Assembly (NCBI RefSeq): GCF_963678635.1
Contig: NC_087067.1
Coordinates: 41,752,696 to 41,816,695 of the forward strand
DNA length: 64,000 nucleotides
Source: Symsagittifera roscoffensis
Lineage: Eukaryota > Xenacoelomorpha > Acoela > Convolutidae
Reading direction: 5' to 3'
Shown here: positions 12,942-26,700 of the stretch, one piece after another
Layout of the letters: every line of letters begins with the position of its first letter
Position numbering within the stretch: the stretch's first letter is position 1
Translations under genes and position numbers: made by a program
The notes under the pieces: model-generated
Told to the model about the DNA's origin: nothing
Database searches by the model: none
Seen by the model: only the letters and a program-made list of their open reading frames with translations

Positions 12942-14025
12942 ACACTTCTGAGATTCTCTTTCTTCAACTATTTTGTAAATGATAAAACCACGTCGTTTTG
13001 TCTACTTTTTTCTATTCGATTGACTGATTTCAATTCAACTTGTCTTTCCGAGAAAATTGCCCAAAACAAGTTTTTTCATTTTATTAGATGATATATCATA
13101 AAAGATGCAACTTTTTTTATATAGAAACATCTTCATAGCGTATCATTAAAACATTCTTGTCTGCCATTTTTTGAAAACCACTATTTTAACAGATTTCAAG
13201 ATTTTTTGTGGTTCATATAGGCTGGCTAAGTGTCTGCTGCCTTTTAGCCACAAGGAAAACTCCTTAATGGCTAACTATCGGCTGAGACCCACCTCTTTAC
13301 TGGCGTGATTAAGCAAAATCAAAGCAAAAATTCGACACTCAATTTTTTGGAGTCGTTGCATCTGAAAAACTGGTTGAGCTTAGATTTGAAAGCAGTTAGA
13401 AAACTTGGTAATTCAGCTGGTATTGAAAATTTTGTATAAAAAATTTGTATTGGGCAAACTTGTGTTAATCATTAGAACTTAAAATATCTCGGATTTTTGT
13501 CTTGTTTGGATACAGTTGAAGGCAAATTGATCAACATAGAAGTCGCAACATTTCATTTTAAATCTGTAAAAATAATTTGCAAACAGCCCAGAAAATTCAC
13601 CCCATAGTTTTCCATGTAGTTTTGTTTTAAAGTAAACTTTTAGTCAATTTTAAATTTGTATTTGAGGGAGAGGGGAAAGAGCGTTATTGGAATACCTAGT
13701 TATCTCAATATCTGTAATATTCCAATTTGATTTCATACCACCCACCAGTATAAAACTAATGAACATTACTAAAAAATTCTTTAAATACTGAACGCGACAT
13801 GCTGAAATCCACATTTGAAGGAATCTATGCTAAAACAGAGCCGGTTATCTTAAAACAGCTGTCTGCTTACTATTGTATACCAATTTTCTCGTATCAATCA
13901 TTACTTTTCTGCCATTGGGCTCATTCTCATCTTGGACCATTAGGCTTAATGCTCAGCCTCTATTACCATTTAAAAAGTTTTTCGCTTTTGAATATCAAAA
14001 AGTCAATTTTTGCAAGTTCTCAAAT

Positions 14026-14270
14026 TGTATCAGAATCTACAATTCGAACCAAATTTTGATAAGTTCTCAAAGCAACTTTATAAAAATCAGAAATTCTATA
14101 TCATAAGTAAATATTTATTCTGAAATTTGACAGATACAGTTTGAACCCGAACTCGGCTGTATCTGTTAGATTTCAGAATAAATATTTATTTTTGATATGT
14201 AGTATCTGATTTTTATGAAGCTGCTTTCAGAACTTATCAAAATTTGGTTTGAATTGTAAATTTTGATACA
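14026..14270. repeat. Long imperfect inverted repeat (foldback)
   Basis: Left arm about 14026-14140 (TGTATCAGAATCTACAATTC ... GACAGATACAG) and right arm about 14157-14270 (CTGTATCTGTTAGATTTCAG ... AATTTTGATACA) are reverse complements over about 110 bases. A spacer of about 16 bases separates them. It lies about 350 bases upstream of the receptor ATG and is probably a foldback MITE. Confidence 0.8.
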
Positions 14271-14616
14271 GTTTCAGATACTTCAATATTAGGTTTTGCT
14301 TTTACCGAGTTTACAATCTCCCTATAAAATTATTTAGAGAATAGATTTTTTACTCGTTTTGAACCATTATTTTCAGAATTTTGCATTATCAAAATTTTGC
14401 AGTTTTTGCAAGTTGGCTGTGCATAAATTCGCTATTTATTTTTAGAAGGGCAATCAATCACTTGGAGTGTTTGAAGGAGAAGGGGTTGCTTATATGATCC
14501 TTTAAGCCAAACAAAATAACGTCGGTACGTGGGATTATTTACAGTTCCGGTTTTGTTTGTTTCTGCCTTCAGCAACAACCAGCAGTTGACGAAATCGACC
14601 ACCTTTGACTGGAGTC

Positions 14617-14790
14617 ATGGATCCAAAACTGATTGGAATGGCGGTTCCTCTGTTGTTCCTGATTCTGGTTAGCTACCCTGAACTGGTGTTGAGCGAGACC
14701 TTAACAGTGACTACTATTGAGTCAGAACCCTTCTTGAGGAAACATGATGACGGAAAACTCAGTGGATATTGTTATGATTTGGCCCAAAAG
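14617..14790 (+). CDS. Receptor exon 1: signal peptide and start of S1
   Basis: The first ATG of the frame encodes MDPKLIG followed by a hydrophobic core (AVPLLFLILV) and a likely cleavage site near residue 26. Mature S1 starts directly with LTVTTIESEPF and reaches the G-Y-C-Y-D-L-A motif typical of S1. The donor is AAG|GTAAGG, phase 0. The absence of anything between signal peptide and S1 is what defines the ATD-less architecture. Confidence 0.88.
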
Positions 14791-17700
14791 GTAAGGTTAC
14801 ATAATGATTATAATAATGAGTATATACCGCTAAAAATTTACCTTGTTATCTTGGATTATGTTTAGATGTTGTTACTATTACATATCTGTAACCAATGGCG
14901 GATTTAGGGGGGGGGGGTGGGAGGCGGACGCCCTTCCCCCTACCCATAACCTCAGGGATTCTCAGGGTCCCCCCTTTGGTACTTTTTAAGAAATCCATTT
15001 TTGGCCGACCGATCCTAAAATTTTTTAAAGGCACCTTCGGCGCCAATATATATTAACTTTGAGGAGGAACGCGCGCCAAAAAAACGCAATTTTTTTTGTC
15101 AAAATTTTCCAAAAAGTGCCCAAAAACCGCTTTTTTGATCTGTTTTTTCAAAAAATTTCCCTGCGGCGCAGAAAAATTGGCCACAACAGCGTCTTTTTAG
15201 TGCATTAGAAGAGCTCGGAAAATCAATTTGGTCGACCTAAAAAAAAGATCGTCAAAATTTTCAAAAAATTTTGGAAAATCCGCCTCCCCCCTCGAGAAAA
15301 TCCCAGATCCGCCACTGTCTGTAACAGTAACAAAACACGGATCTTTTTAAGTATATCCTCTCTTTTGCAAAAAGGGGGATATTCGTTACTAGGTATAAAA
15401 TTCTGATATGCTTAACCATTGATTCATTTCTTTATAGGGGGATATTCGTTAGGTACCCGAGGGGGGATATAGTTTAACAGATCCCAAAACTCAAACACAA
15501 CCCAACATAATAAGGTAAATTTTTGGCTGTTTACACTCAGCTCGTTTTTTTGGCTAATTTATTTACGCTCAGATAAGACATATAACGGATAAATAATGCT
15601 AAAAGAATAAAAAAACGTAGATTATTTCGCAAGTGTGATAACTTAATAACATCGAAATTGATTGCGAGCTTTTTTTTGGGCTGGTAAATGTGCAGGGTGT
15701 TGCATAGAAAACCAAACTCTTTGAATTCGACCGTCTTTTTTTCTAACCGATTCTTTTTGTTGGTTGTCCAACAGTTGTTCAGTATCATTAGCCAGTTCGT
15801 CTGTTTCAGCTCAGCGAGCAAATGAACATGGATCTATCTATGAAGCTAGTTGCGGACTCTCAGTACGGACAGCAGACGGACGAAAACACCTGGACTGGTA
15901 TGAATAACCAATCAGAAAATCATAACATTGGTGTCCGGTAGCTTCACACATAGCAAAGAATTTTCCGACTATATCTTTATTGTTTAAAAAAATGCGCAGG
16001 GGGTAGGAACAAAAATTTGTTAAAGAAATCTTCAGTTTTTTTTTACAAATATATATTATTAAATCAAGGTGAAAGCAGCAGCGTGCCAATTTTGAATCAC
16101 AGGGTTTTACTTTCAGCTTTATGGCACCCTATTTCATGACACCCATTAACATCTTTTTTTTTCAAAAGGATCTTTTGGCGCCAAAATACGCTAAATTTGG
16201 GGGAGAGCGAGCGCTTAAAAACGCTTAATATAGTTTCAGTAGTCAAACGTTGAACAATGTTATTAGTTAAACACTATAAATTACAGTTGAACACTGTAAA
16301 TTAGCCTAAATGTTAATAAATTAGCCTAAATTAGCCTAAATGATAAACTTAATAAATAGGTTTAAAATCACTTCACTCTGGCGGTTCTGTTGAAGTTTTG
16401 ATAAACTGATTGGCCTAGTAGAGATAAAAAGAATCTAAAAAGCTTTGGTCAACATGGCAGAGTCAGATAGTGAAAGTGTATGGTGAAGCGTTATGACATA
16501 GTGATTTCATTCGCGTCTGATACAGACGGGACCCGCACTAGAGTTTCATGGATAGCAACCGATTATATTAGGTTTTCTTGAAAGGGAGTGTGAGGGATGT
16601 CAAAGCAGTGGCGGATGCCAAACGTTGGGCAAGCAGTGGTGTACATGAGGACTAACATGTTCATTTGGGTTCTAGTTTTTCGGAAAATTGCAAAAATTAG
16701 AGTAAACATTTCACATTGGCAAACATACTCAATTTTCATGGATTAAGTCAAGCAAAAAAAAATTGATTATAGCGAAGCCAAAACTGGGTTATAATCGATT
16801 ATATTGTATTATAATTGTTTTTTCATTATTGAAATTGAAGGATTAAAACACCCTAAAAATCCATTTTCATGGTTAAATGGGTCATGAAAATCGATTTTAT
16901 GGGTTACGTTTAATGCAATCGATTATTCCCCATGAAACTCTAGTGCGGAGAGTGTGTGTCTGCGAGTGAGAGAGGAGCTGAATGAGAGAGCCTACAGGGA
17001 GAGGCAACAAACATTAATCATAGTTCATGATATTCAATTGCTTGCTTGACTTTGGAAAGAACACTTTTGAGCTGAGTCTTCGCTTGACTTTTGCACAGAT
17101 TTTAGCTTAATGAAGTTAAAACGTTATTTTTCAGGATTATTTTCGAAATTATCTTGGTTTATAAAAGCTATTCGAATATAATGAATAGTGAGATCCCATC
17201 AACGTCCAATCAAAATAAGATGGGATCAAACGTGAAAATGCAGACGGGATATCGAGTTTTTAATAAAAAAAACTAGATGTGAAACCTGCTCAGCTAGAAA
17301 AGGCGGTTGAAAGGGTTAAGGCACTAAAAAGTACTCTAGTAAAGCTTGCATAATAACTGCTAACCCTCGTTGCTACTCGCCTGGTGCAAACCTGGTTAAT
17401 GATGTAATCGGTTTTTTCTGGAATTAAAATAAAAAAACTGCTTACCCAAATGGAATTAAAACATATCACGAGTTATGTGGAGACTTTGATGATTCCTACC
17501 TCAGTGTAAAAGNNNNNNNNNNNNNNNNNNNNNNNNNNNNNNNNNNNNNNNNNNNNNNNNNNNNNNNNNNNNNNNNNNNNNNNNNNNNNNNNNNNNNNNN
17601 NNNNNNNNNNNNNNNNNNNNNNNNNNNNNNNNNNNNNNNNNNNNNNNNNNNNNNNNNNNNNNNNNNNNNNNNNNNNNNNNNNNNNNNNNNNNNNNNNNNN

Positions 17701-20700
17701 NNNNNNNNNNNNAACATCAAGTAAGACTAATTAATTGAATTGGAAATTATATGTCGTAGAATAGTTCATGTAATGTTCAAAAATGATGTTTCATGCCATC
17801 TCAAAACTATTTGAATCATGATTTCTGAATCTCATTTTTTTTGTATATAATTTGCTTGACAGCAATCTATTATTTTATTAGTAAAGCTTTTGATTTCCTT
17901 TGTTTGTTTTTCGACCCATCAGCCAAAATTCTTTGCAAATATATTCATTCGAACGAAATTTTTTCTGAACATGCGGTGAAAAAGAAAAATTATGCAAATA
18001 AAGGTCTTATTAACACTTCTTCTTACACCACATTGCTTTAAAATGAAAACCTCATTTGAGACTCATTTATCAGTATTATTAATACTTTTTATTTCAGGAT
18101 TTGCGTTCAAATGATTTGAATGTTTTTTTATGATGTGCTAATTATGTCAATTTAATATGAAAATTTGTAAGTACATGCCCGAGCAGAAGACAAGGTAAGG
18201 TTGTTTTTAGGTATGGTTGGGGAGGTCATGACGGGCAAGGCGCAAGTGGCAATAGCTCCTCTCACAGTGACCACGGAGAGGTCCAAGTTTGTGTCCTTCA
18301 CCAAACCATTCATGTCCTCTTATCTCGGATTTGTGGCCAAAAAACCAGGTGATTATATTGCTATCGGATATGAGTAAATTTAGTCCAGTTCGGCAGTTGT
18401 AATTGTTAACAAAGATGCAAAAGCGTTTCGTGAAATTATTTCAATTATTTATTGACAAAAAATAGAGTTAGGGGAGATTGAAAATTTAATTTGGTCGACC
18501 TAAAAATAAAAAAAACCCAGAGAGCTTCCCCACCCAAATAAACCAAATTAGTAAAATAACAACATAATCACCAAAAGCAATGAAAAAATAACCAATTGAA
18601 CAATCTCCATAATGGTCCGCGAAAATCGTTAATCCACCCCTGAAATATATATTGAATGTGATTAGTGTACGAGGTGACCAATACAGACGTAGTATTGAAC
18701 ATGCTACAAGTATTCAGCCTGGCTGTTTGGATTCTCATCTTCATCTCATTCTTTCTGATTGGCGGAGGCCTCTGGCTAGTCGCTAAGCTCATCGGAGATG
18801 AAGAGTTATCCAGAGTTGAAAACGCAGTTCACTACATAGTCGCAACACTTCTTTTTCTGACGCCTTCGGTTCAGCCGAAACACGTCGTCACCCGAGTCTA
18901 CACGTACTTGTGGCTGTTGTTCCGAGTCACAGTCTTTATACTCTATGTCGTGTTCCTTTATAAATGGATGTCGGTTGATAGGTTAGTATTAATCCATCTC
19001 TTCGGCTAACTCCCCCCTCCCCTGAGACCCTAGTAACGACTTACCATCCTAATAAACAATAGCCCGGTTGACGTCCAAACAAAAAAATTCTTATCATACA
19101 ATTTTCATACAAAATTTAAAACATGTTTTACGGATTTTTGGTACATATTTTTTGTCTATTCGACCAGGGGCGATCTAGAATTTTCTCGAGGGGTGGGTGT
19201 TGCAGATCTTCAAAAAATGTAGAAAAAATTGTCCACCTTTTTTTAGGTCGACCAAAGTGATTTTCTGAGGTCTTCTAAATCACTAAAATTACCCCACTTT
19301 GAGCAATCTTTCTGCGCCGCAGGCAAAATTTTGAAAAAACAGGCCAAAAAAAGCGTTTTAGGCAACTTTTGGAAAATTTTGACCAAAAAAATATTGTGAA
19401 ACCCCTCAAAATTAGTGGTGTCCTACAATTTAATACCAGCCAATTTAACACCGTACACCGTCCACAATTTAACACCGTACACCGTCCGCAACAATTTAAA
19501 TCCTATTTTCCAGTTTAACACCGTACATTTTAACACCTAGTCATTTCACTGCTAAAATTAATGCTGTGGGGTATGAACTCCATATCCCAACTCTTATCGC
19601 ACCAAAGTTAATCCTGCAATCAGTGCACACATCATATTGAAATCTGATGCGTGCGTTAATCCCCCCCCCCCCTAAAAAAATCCGCTGGTGTAATCGACGC
19701 TTTAAAAATTTTCTAGTCATCAAAAAATGATTTCATTTAGTGGATGAAAAAATGCTTTTCAAACAAATTTTCGGATGTATTTCATAATTTTTATATAGTT
19801 TAACGGTTAAGCCTTGTAAACTTCGTACCTAGTAACGAATCTCTCCCCTTCAAAGTGGAACCTGATCTAAACTACATTTTATTATTGGATAAATTAGATA
19901 TTTTACCACTGTAAAGTATTTAATATTAACCAATCATAATCCATCCAACTAACAACCCACTTATTTGTAAGTGCTGAAATTACTTGTAATTTCAGCACCA
20001 GAGAGATTTGAATTTAACTTAGAAATTAGTTGCCTCTCCAAGAGAACTTCAGCTGCCGCAATAAGCCAGTATACTCTAGATCTATTGAGCCTAGCAGAGA
20101 CTAGTTAAACACCCTGAGACTAGTAGATATAAGAGTAAGATTAGGATCGGTATTAGACTAAGAAGTTGCACGAATCTATCCGGCCGAAAATAAGATAGCG
20201 TGACGAGCAGACGGTGTACCCTATCCGAAATTACTCTATGAGTTACCAACCCATCTTAACTCATCTGGTGCGACCATAAGTCTCGAATAAGACCTTAATA
20301 GCTTAGAACTAACCAAAAATAGATTAGAATTTAGACAAAACATTTTCAAAATGTTACACGATAATAACTTAATTGAAATGTCTCTACGACGAATTTTCTA
20401 TTTCTTGGTTCCGTTAAAAGTTATATAGGTGACAAAAAGCATTAACAAAAAGTAGAAGCACTTGAATAAAAATAAGTGAACTCAAGTACTCTTTGAGAGC
20501 TTAGAGGATCGATTTTCTATGAAGTTCACCTTGATCAGCACCTGATGATGAGCCCTTTGGCATTGAATCTGATTATCATCCTTGAATAATTTTTAAACTA
20601 ATTGATTTTAATTTTGTTCTTGTCCGACCGACCACTTACTCCTCATGAATCACTTAAAGTACAGAGCGAATCTTTAAAGTTCAGAGCGATAAGTTTCTCG

Positions 20701-23700
20701 TCGAGTAATGCGTTAATAAAGAACAAATAGCTTGCCTCAATTTTCCTTGGTATAATTTTTGAGCCTGATTAATTCACAGCGTATGCGTCAATAGAACAAA
20801 ATATATTGCAAATTGATCGAAATATATACGCTATCTTCACTGTCAACCGAAGGAGAGTTAATGGCTTTGGCGCCAACTCTTCTCAAAAGGAAAGAGAGGA
20901 GGGATTTATGGCGAGAGTAGGTTTTCCTTGTGGCTTTAGGCATCTTAAAGGAAGTTTGCAGAGTTCAAGATAATTTTAAACCCTTTCAATCGAAATTCGA
21001 TCTTAAAACACAATTTTATTTAGTTCACTCAGTGGCTTCATTTTTCCGCTTTTGGTCCGACCAATTTTAAAGACCTGAACAGATTCAACAAGAAAAGATT
21101 TTTGAGGACTTAGGTCATTTTTTTGGTTGAAGATTTTTGCTAAGAACTTCACCTTATTTTTGTAGCTCATTTTTTCATTTTTCTTTTGCCAACTGCACAA
21201 AATTGTGTGCAATTGTCAAATAAAAAATTTTTGAGGATAATATTGAGGGAATACATGATTTACTAGAACATTCTGTTTTATCTTGAAACCGTCTCCTTTC
21301 AACAAAGTTTATCTAAGTATTTATTTAATTTAAAAATCTTGCTGTTTTTTGCACGACATTTTGATTTACAAAAAAAATACCAAAAATTTTAACAAAAATT
21401 AGTAATTACGGGCAGTTGCCAAATATAAATTTTTTGAGTATGATATTGCTGGGAATACATGATTTACTAGAACAATCTGTTTTATCTTCAAAATTTTTCC
21501 TTTCAAAACAAAATTTATCTCGTTAATTTTTTAATTAAAAAATTTTGATGTTTTTGCAAGACATTTTGATTTCAAAAATACCAAAAATTTTAACAAAAAT
21601 TAAAAACGTCGGCGAATGAATATTGAGCTTTAGTTGCACAGCAAACACCTTTTTGTTTAGATTTTCGGGGAAAATAGCAAAACAAGACTGCTCGTATCAG
21701 GGCGAAGTCTTGAATGGTCCGACTGATTTTTAATGTCAATGAAGTAGTTTTCATTTAAGAAAAACTAAAAACACTTTCAAAAAATGGAAAAAAAAAAAGT
21801 TTTTATTTGAGATTTATTTTGAAAGTTATCTCGCCAAACACTACGTAAAACAAAAAGTGATATCTTTTGCATGATGCAAAGTAGTAAAAAGATCAAATAG
21901 CAATGCTCATTTCATTAGGAAAGATTTCTAGAACGGATTCACTCTCCGTTTACATGGTATTACCAGAAATATATATCGAAGACTACTTGTCACAAAATGG
22001 CAATCTGTACAACTCCATAACTTTACAAAAAATGAATAGATGAAATATTTTTTGTTCCGACTTTCGAAAAAAACGGAATATTTATGATTGGTGTGGTTTT
22101 TTTATTCAGTCAATTTTCGGCGATCAAAATAATAGTTTTTGACAAAAAAAAATATTTTAAACTCCATTGAAGATATTGACTCTCTGAAATCAAATATAAA
22201 AAATACTTTACCTCCGATAATTTTTTGCAAAGTTCTGGGAGTTTGAAAAACGACAATTTAGCCATACTCTGGAACAATTTATGCGCGTCTTGAAGATTTT
22301 ATCATATTGCTGAAAGCGTAATGCGAATTATTTATGGGTGGCTAATTATCCCGCACAACAAAAACGTTCCAAGTTGAATTGAGGCTGGCTAATCGGTCGT
22401 ATTGATTTTGTACAATTCAAGACTATTTTTGATCTCCGATTTTGTCCAACATTTATAGTTTTCAATTTTTCTTTTCTCAAAAACTATTAGATATAAGATA
22501 ATTTTAAACCCTTTCAATCGAAATTCGATTCTAAAACACAATTTTATGTAGTTCTCTCAGTGGCTTCATTTTTCCGCCCTTGGTCAGACCAATTTTGAAG
22601 ACCTGAAAAGGTTGAACATGAAAAGATTTTTGAGGACTTAGGTAAATTTTTTCGGTTGCAGATTTTTGTTAGATACTTTACATTATTTTTCTAGCTCATA
22701 CTTTCAATTTTTTTTTGCCAACTGCACAAAATTACGGGCAGTTGCCAAATATAAATTTTTTGAGTATGATATTGCTGGGAATACATGATTTACTAGAACA
22801 ATCTGTTTTATCTTCAAAATTTCTCCTTTCAAAACAAAATTTATCTCGTTAATTTTTTAATTAAAAAATTTTGATGTTTTTGCAAGACATTTTGATTTCA
22901 AAAATACCAAAAATTTAACAAAAATTAAAAACGTCGGTGAATGAACATTGTGCTTTAGTTGCAGAGCAAACACCTTTATGTTCAGACTTTCGGGGAAAAT
23001 AGCAAGACAAGACTGCTCGTATCAGGGCGAAGTCTTGAATGGTCCGACTAATTTTTAATGTCAATGAAGTAGTTTTCATTTAAAAAAAACTAAAAACACT
23101 TTCAAAAAACGGAAAAAAAATAAGTTTTTGTTTGAGATTTATTTTAAAAGTTATCTCGCCAAACACTACGTAAAGTAAAAAGTGATATCTTTTGCATCAT
23201 GCAAAGTAGTAAAAAGATCAAATAGCAATGCTCATTTCATTAGGAAAGATTTCTAGAACGAATTCACTCTCCGTTTACATGGTATTACCAGAAATATATA
23301 TCGAAGACTAATTGTCCCAAAATGGCAATCTGCACAGCCCCATAACTTAACAAAAAATGAATAGATGAAATATTTTTTGTTCCGACTTTTGAAGAAAACC
23401 GAATATTTATGATTGGGGTGGTTTTTTGATTCAGTCAATTTTCGGCGACCAAAAATAGTTTTTGACAAAAAACTTTTAAACTCCATTGAAGATCAAATCT
23501 TAAAAAAAATATTTTACCTCCGATAATTTTATACAAAATTCCGGGAGTTTGAAAAATGACAAATTAGCCATACTCTGGAATAATTTATTTATGCGCGTCT
23601 AGAAGATGTCTTTCATAATGCTGAAAGCGTAACGCGAATTAATTATGGCTGGCTACTTATACCGCACAAAAAAAAACGTTCCAAGTTGAATTGAGGCTGG

Positions 23701-26700
23701 CTAATCGGTCGTATTAGTTTTGTACAATTCAGGACTTTTTTATTGATCTTCGATTTGGTCCAACATTTATAGTTTTCAATTTTTTTTCCCAAAAACTATT
23801 CGATATGGATTAATGGGCACTCGCAACATTCAGGGCTTTGCCCTAATATAAAAGCTATCTTGTTAAATTTGAGCTCAAAACAACAATACTTTTCATGATA
23901 TGGATGAATCTGTCAACAATGGCTAGCTTTAAAGTCTAAATTTGTCTGAAGAAAAAAACACCCGAGCACAAATATGTGGTCATTTTCTTCCAAGATCGCA
24001 ACAAAAATCGCCCGATCAAATTTTCCATCACGTCGAGGTGGTGTTTTCATTCATACCAGTTTTTAGAAAAATTTATCAAAGAATGTGACAGAACGATTGA
24101 AGCGTAAAGTAGGTGGTAAAACTAGTAGATTAATATTCTGAAAGTATTCACAAAAAGTTTTTTAAACAAAAAGGTTTTGATCGAAGTTAAAGGACAGTCA
24201 GAACACTGAAAGATCTGACCTGATTTGAGGGGTTTTGTTATACTTAGTCTCAATTAAATTATATCGAAGAAAATGGTGCTCTGGAAGTTTTGCACAAAGC
24301 TTAGATATGAAACACGACTGATTTATTGGATGATTGAACTCAATCAAATGAACATTGGGACGAACCTAAGAAAAAAATTTAACCATAAAATCGAACACAA
24401 TTATTTTTCATCGATGTTTCGCAGGAACTTTTTGTTCTTAAGTTTTGGTAACTTCGTCATGCGAGATGTCATGCAAAACGGCTGTAATAATCATTTTAAT
24501 TTTTTTATTCTCAAGCACGACATGCTTCAAGAAAAAAAAAGGTTATTGAATATTTTTATATTAAAAAATGAAAATTGTGTCAATTATTGTTTCAGACTAA
24601 ATGCAATAATTCAAAAACATGAAATTTTCATAAGTTTATTGAAAAAATACATGTTTCAAGATTTAGTTATCAAAAAATCAGTACTGAAACAATCTGAACA
24701 AACATCAAAAGAACAAGACTGCTCGTATATCAGGGCAAAACCCTAAATGTTCCGACCGTCCCTTAATTCTCATCGAATAGTTTTTGGGAAAAAATATTGA
24801 AAACCTATCAAGTTTGGACAATATCAAAGTGCGAAATGTTGAGTCATGGGAAATTAATACGACCGATCTGATCAGCTAGCATCAATTCAATTTGGAACGA
24901 TTTTGTTGTGCGGGATAATTCGCCAACGAATAAATAATTCGCATTATGATCTCAGCAATATGAATAAATCATTCAAAGTGCGCATATCTTAGTCCAGAAT
25001 ATGGTCAATTTAGCAATTTTCAAACCCTCAGAACTTTACAAAAAAACAATTAGAGTAAAATATCTTTTTAAATTTGAACCCAGGGAGTCGATATTTTCAA
25101 TGATGTATTAAAAAATTTGTCGAAAACTACTATTTCGATCGGCGAAATTTCACAGAATAAAACAGAATCACACCGAGCATAAATAGACCGTTTTCTTCGA
25201 AAGTCCGAACAATAATGATTTAGATTTGTTTCCAAGCAAAGATTCAGTGGCGGGTGTAATGCATACAAACTGAAGTTGCTCAGAAACGTTTTTCCTCGAA
25301 GGATTCATATTGAAGCATAAAATTGAAGCATAAAACCTCCTTTTTTTCCTGTTTCAGGGTCACCAGAGAGCCGGCGGTATGTGATGATCAAAATAACATA
25401 TGTGAGATAACTGCTATCTTTATCATAAAAATCGACGGCTGTCCCATATACAAATCGACAGCATCCCTCCGATTTTTGTTTTGAGCTTTTGTCACAAGAC
25501 AAATATGTAGCTAAATATTAAGGCTAATATACGTTTTTAGGCAGCGGATTTAAGGGGGGGGGCGGCGGGGGCAAAAGCCCCCTCCTCAGGAATTTGACCC
25601 CCTGTCGACCCTTTGTGCTATTTTGAGAATCTATTTTTGCTGACGGACCCCAAAATTTTTCTAAAGGCACCTTGGGCGCCAATATATACTAATTTTGAGA
25701 GGGGAGCGCGCGCCGAAAAAACGCGATTTTTTGGTCGAAATTTTCCAAAGTGCCTAAAAACGCCTTTTTGGCCTTTTTTTAAATTTGCCTGCGGCGCAGA
25801 AAATTTGGTCAAATTACGGTCTTAATAATGATTTGGTTTGACCTCCAGAAATCCGCCCCCCCCCCCTCGAGAATTTCCTAGATCCGCGCCTGCTTTTAGG
25901 TATATTTGGTGCAAAAATATTTTTTTCGAGTATCTGCCATTGAGATGTAATAATTCGCAAAATGGGCGAATAACAATGATCATCGCATGTCTGCGGTCAA
26001 TCAGAAGATGAGGAACTTCGACGACTTGGCGATGGCAGCAAAAGAAGGCCGAGTCAAGGTCCTCATGCCTCGATATGGTGCGACTGAGAAAACATTCAGC
26101 AGCTCGCAGCAAGAGATATTTGAGATCATCTATGATAACTTCTTGATAAATGCCCCCGAACAACCGTCCATTGAAATGGTACACGCGGACAAGAGAAATG
26201 TTTACATAGGCGAAATGCCGATGCTGAAATACGAGGCTAACAAGCCCCCCTGTGACTTGTATGTAACGGGGGGTGACCATAAAAACTCACTGCAACCTTT
26301 GAGAGGATACGCAATCGCTGTCAACAAGGTAAACCTTCATTTTGAAAAAGCCTCCTTGGCGGTGAGAACAAGCTGCTTGAGCTGTTTTTCCTTCAATATC
26401 TGCCTTATATAGGCATCAGTTTTTGGTGTAACGAGAGATTTTGAAAGGCTAAGAATGAAGACAAAATATATTTGCTAAGGCCTAATGGTCAGAATTTCAA
26501 TTTTTGTATCAATCCGATCATGAAAACCAAAAAAATGCTCGCCAAAAACTTGCAGGTCGGAAGGGGAGGGGAGAAAAAGAGCCTTTGCACGAATAATAAG
26601 AGGTTGCATTCTCAATATACTGATAAAAACAAGCTTAGTTATTCATCCCCTTCTCGCAGTAATACTGCAACGACACAGGTACTTCATTTTAAATCAATTG

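Noticed and set aside
17496-17720. Open frame across the assembly gap
   Set aside because: Consists of undetermined bases.
24273-24746. 157-codon plus-strand open frame
   Set aside because: Its end lies in a reversed Helentron-like terminus, its composition is that of AT-rich noise (Lys/Asn/Phe/Ile) and no domain is visible.
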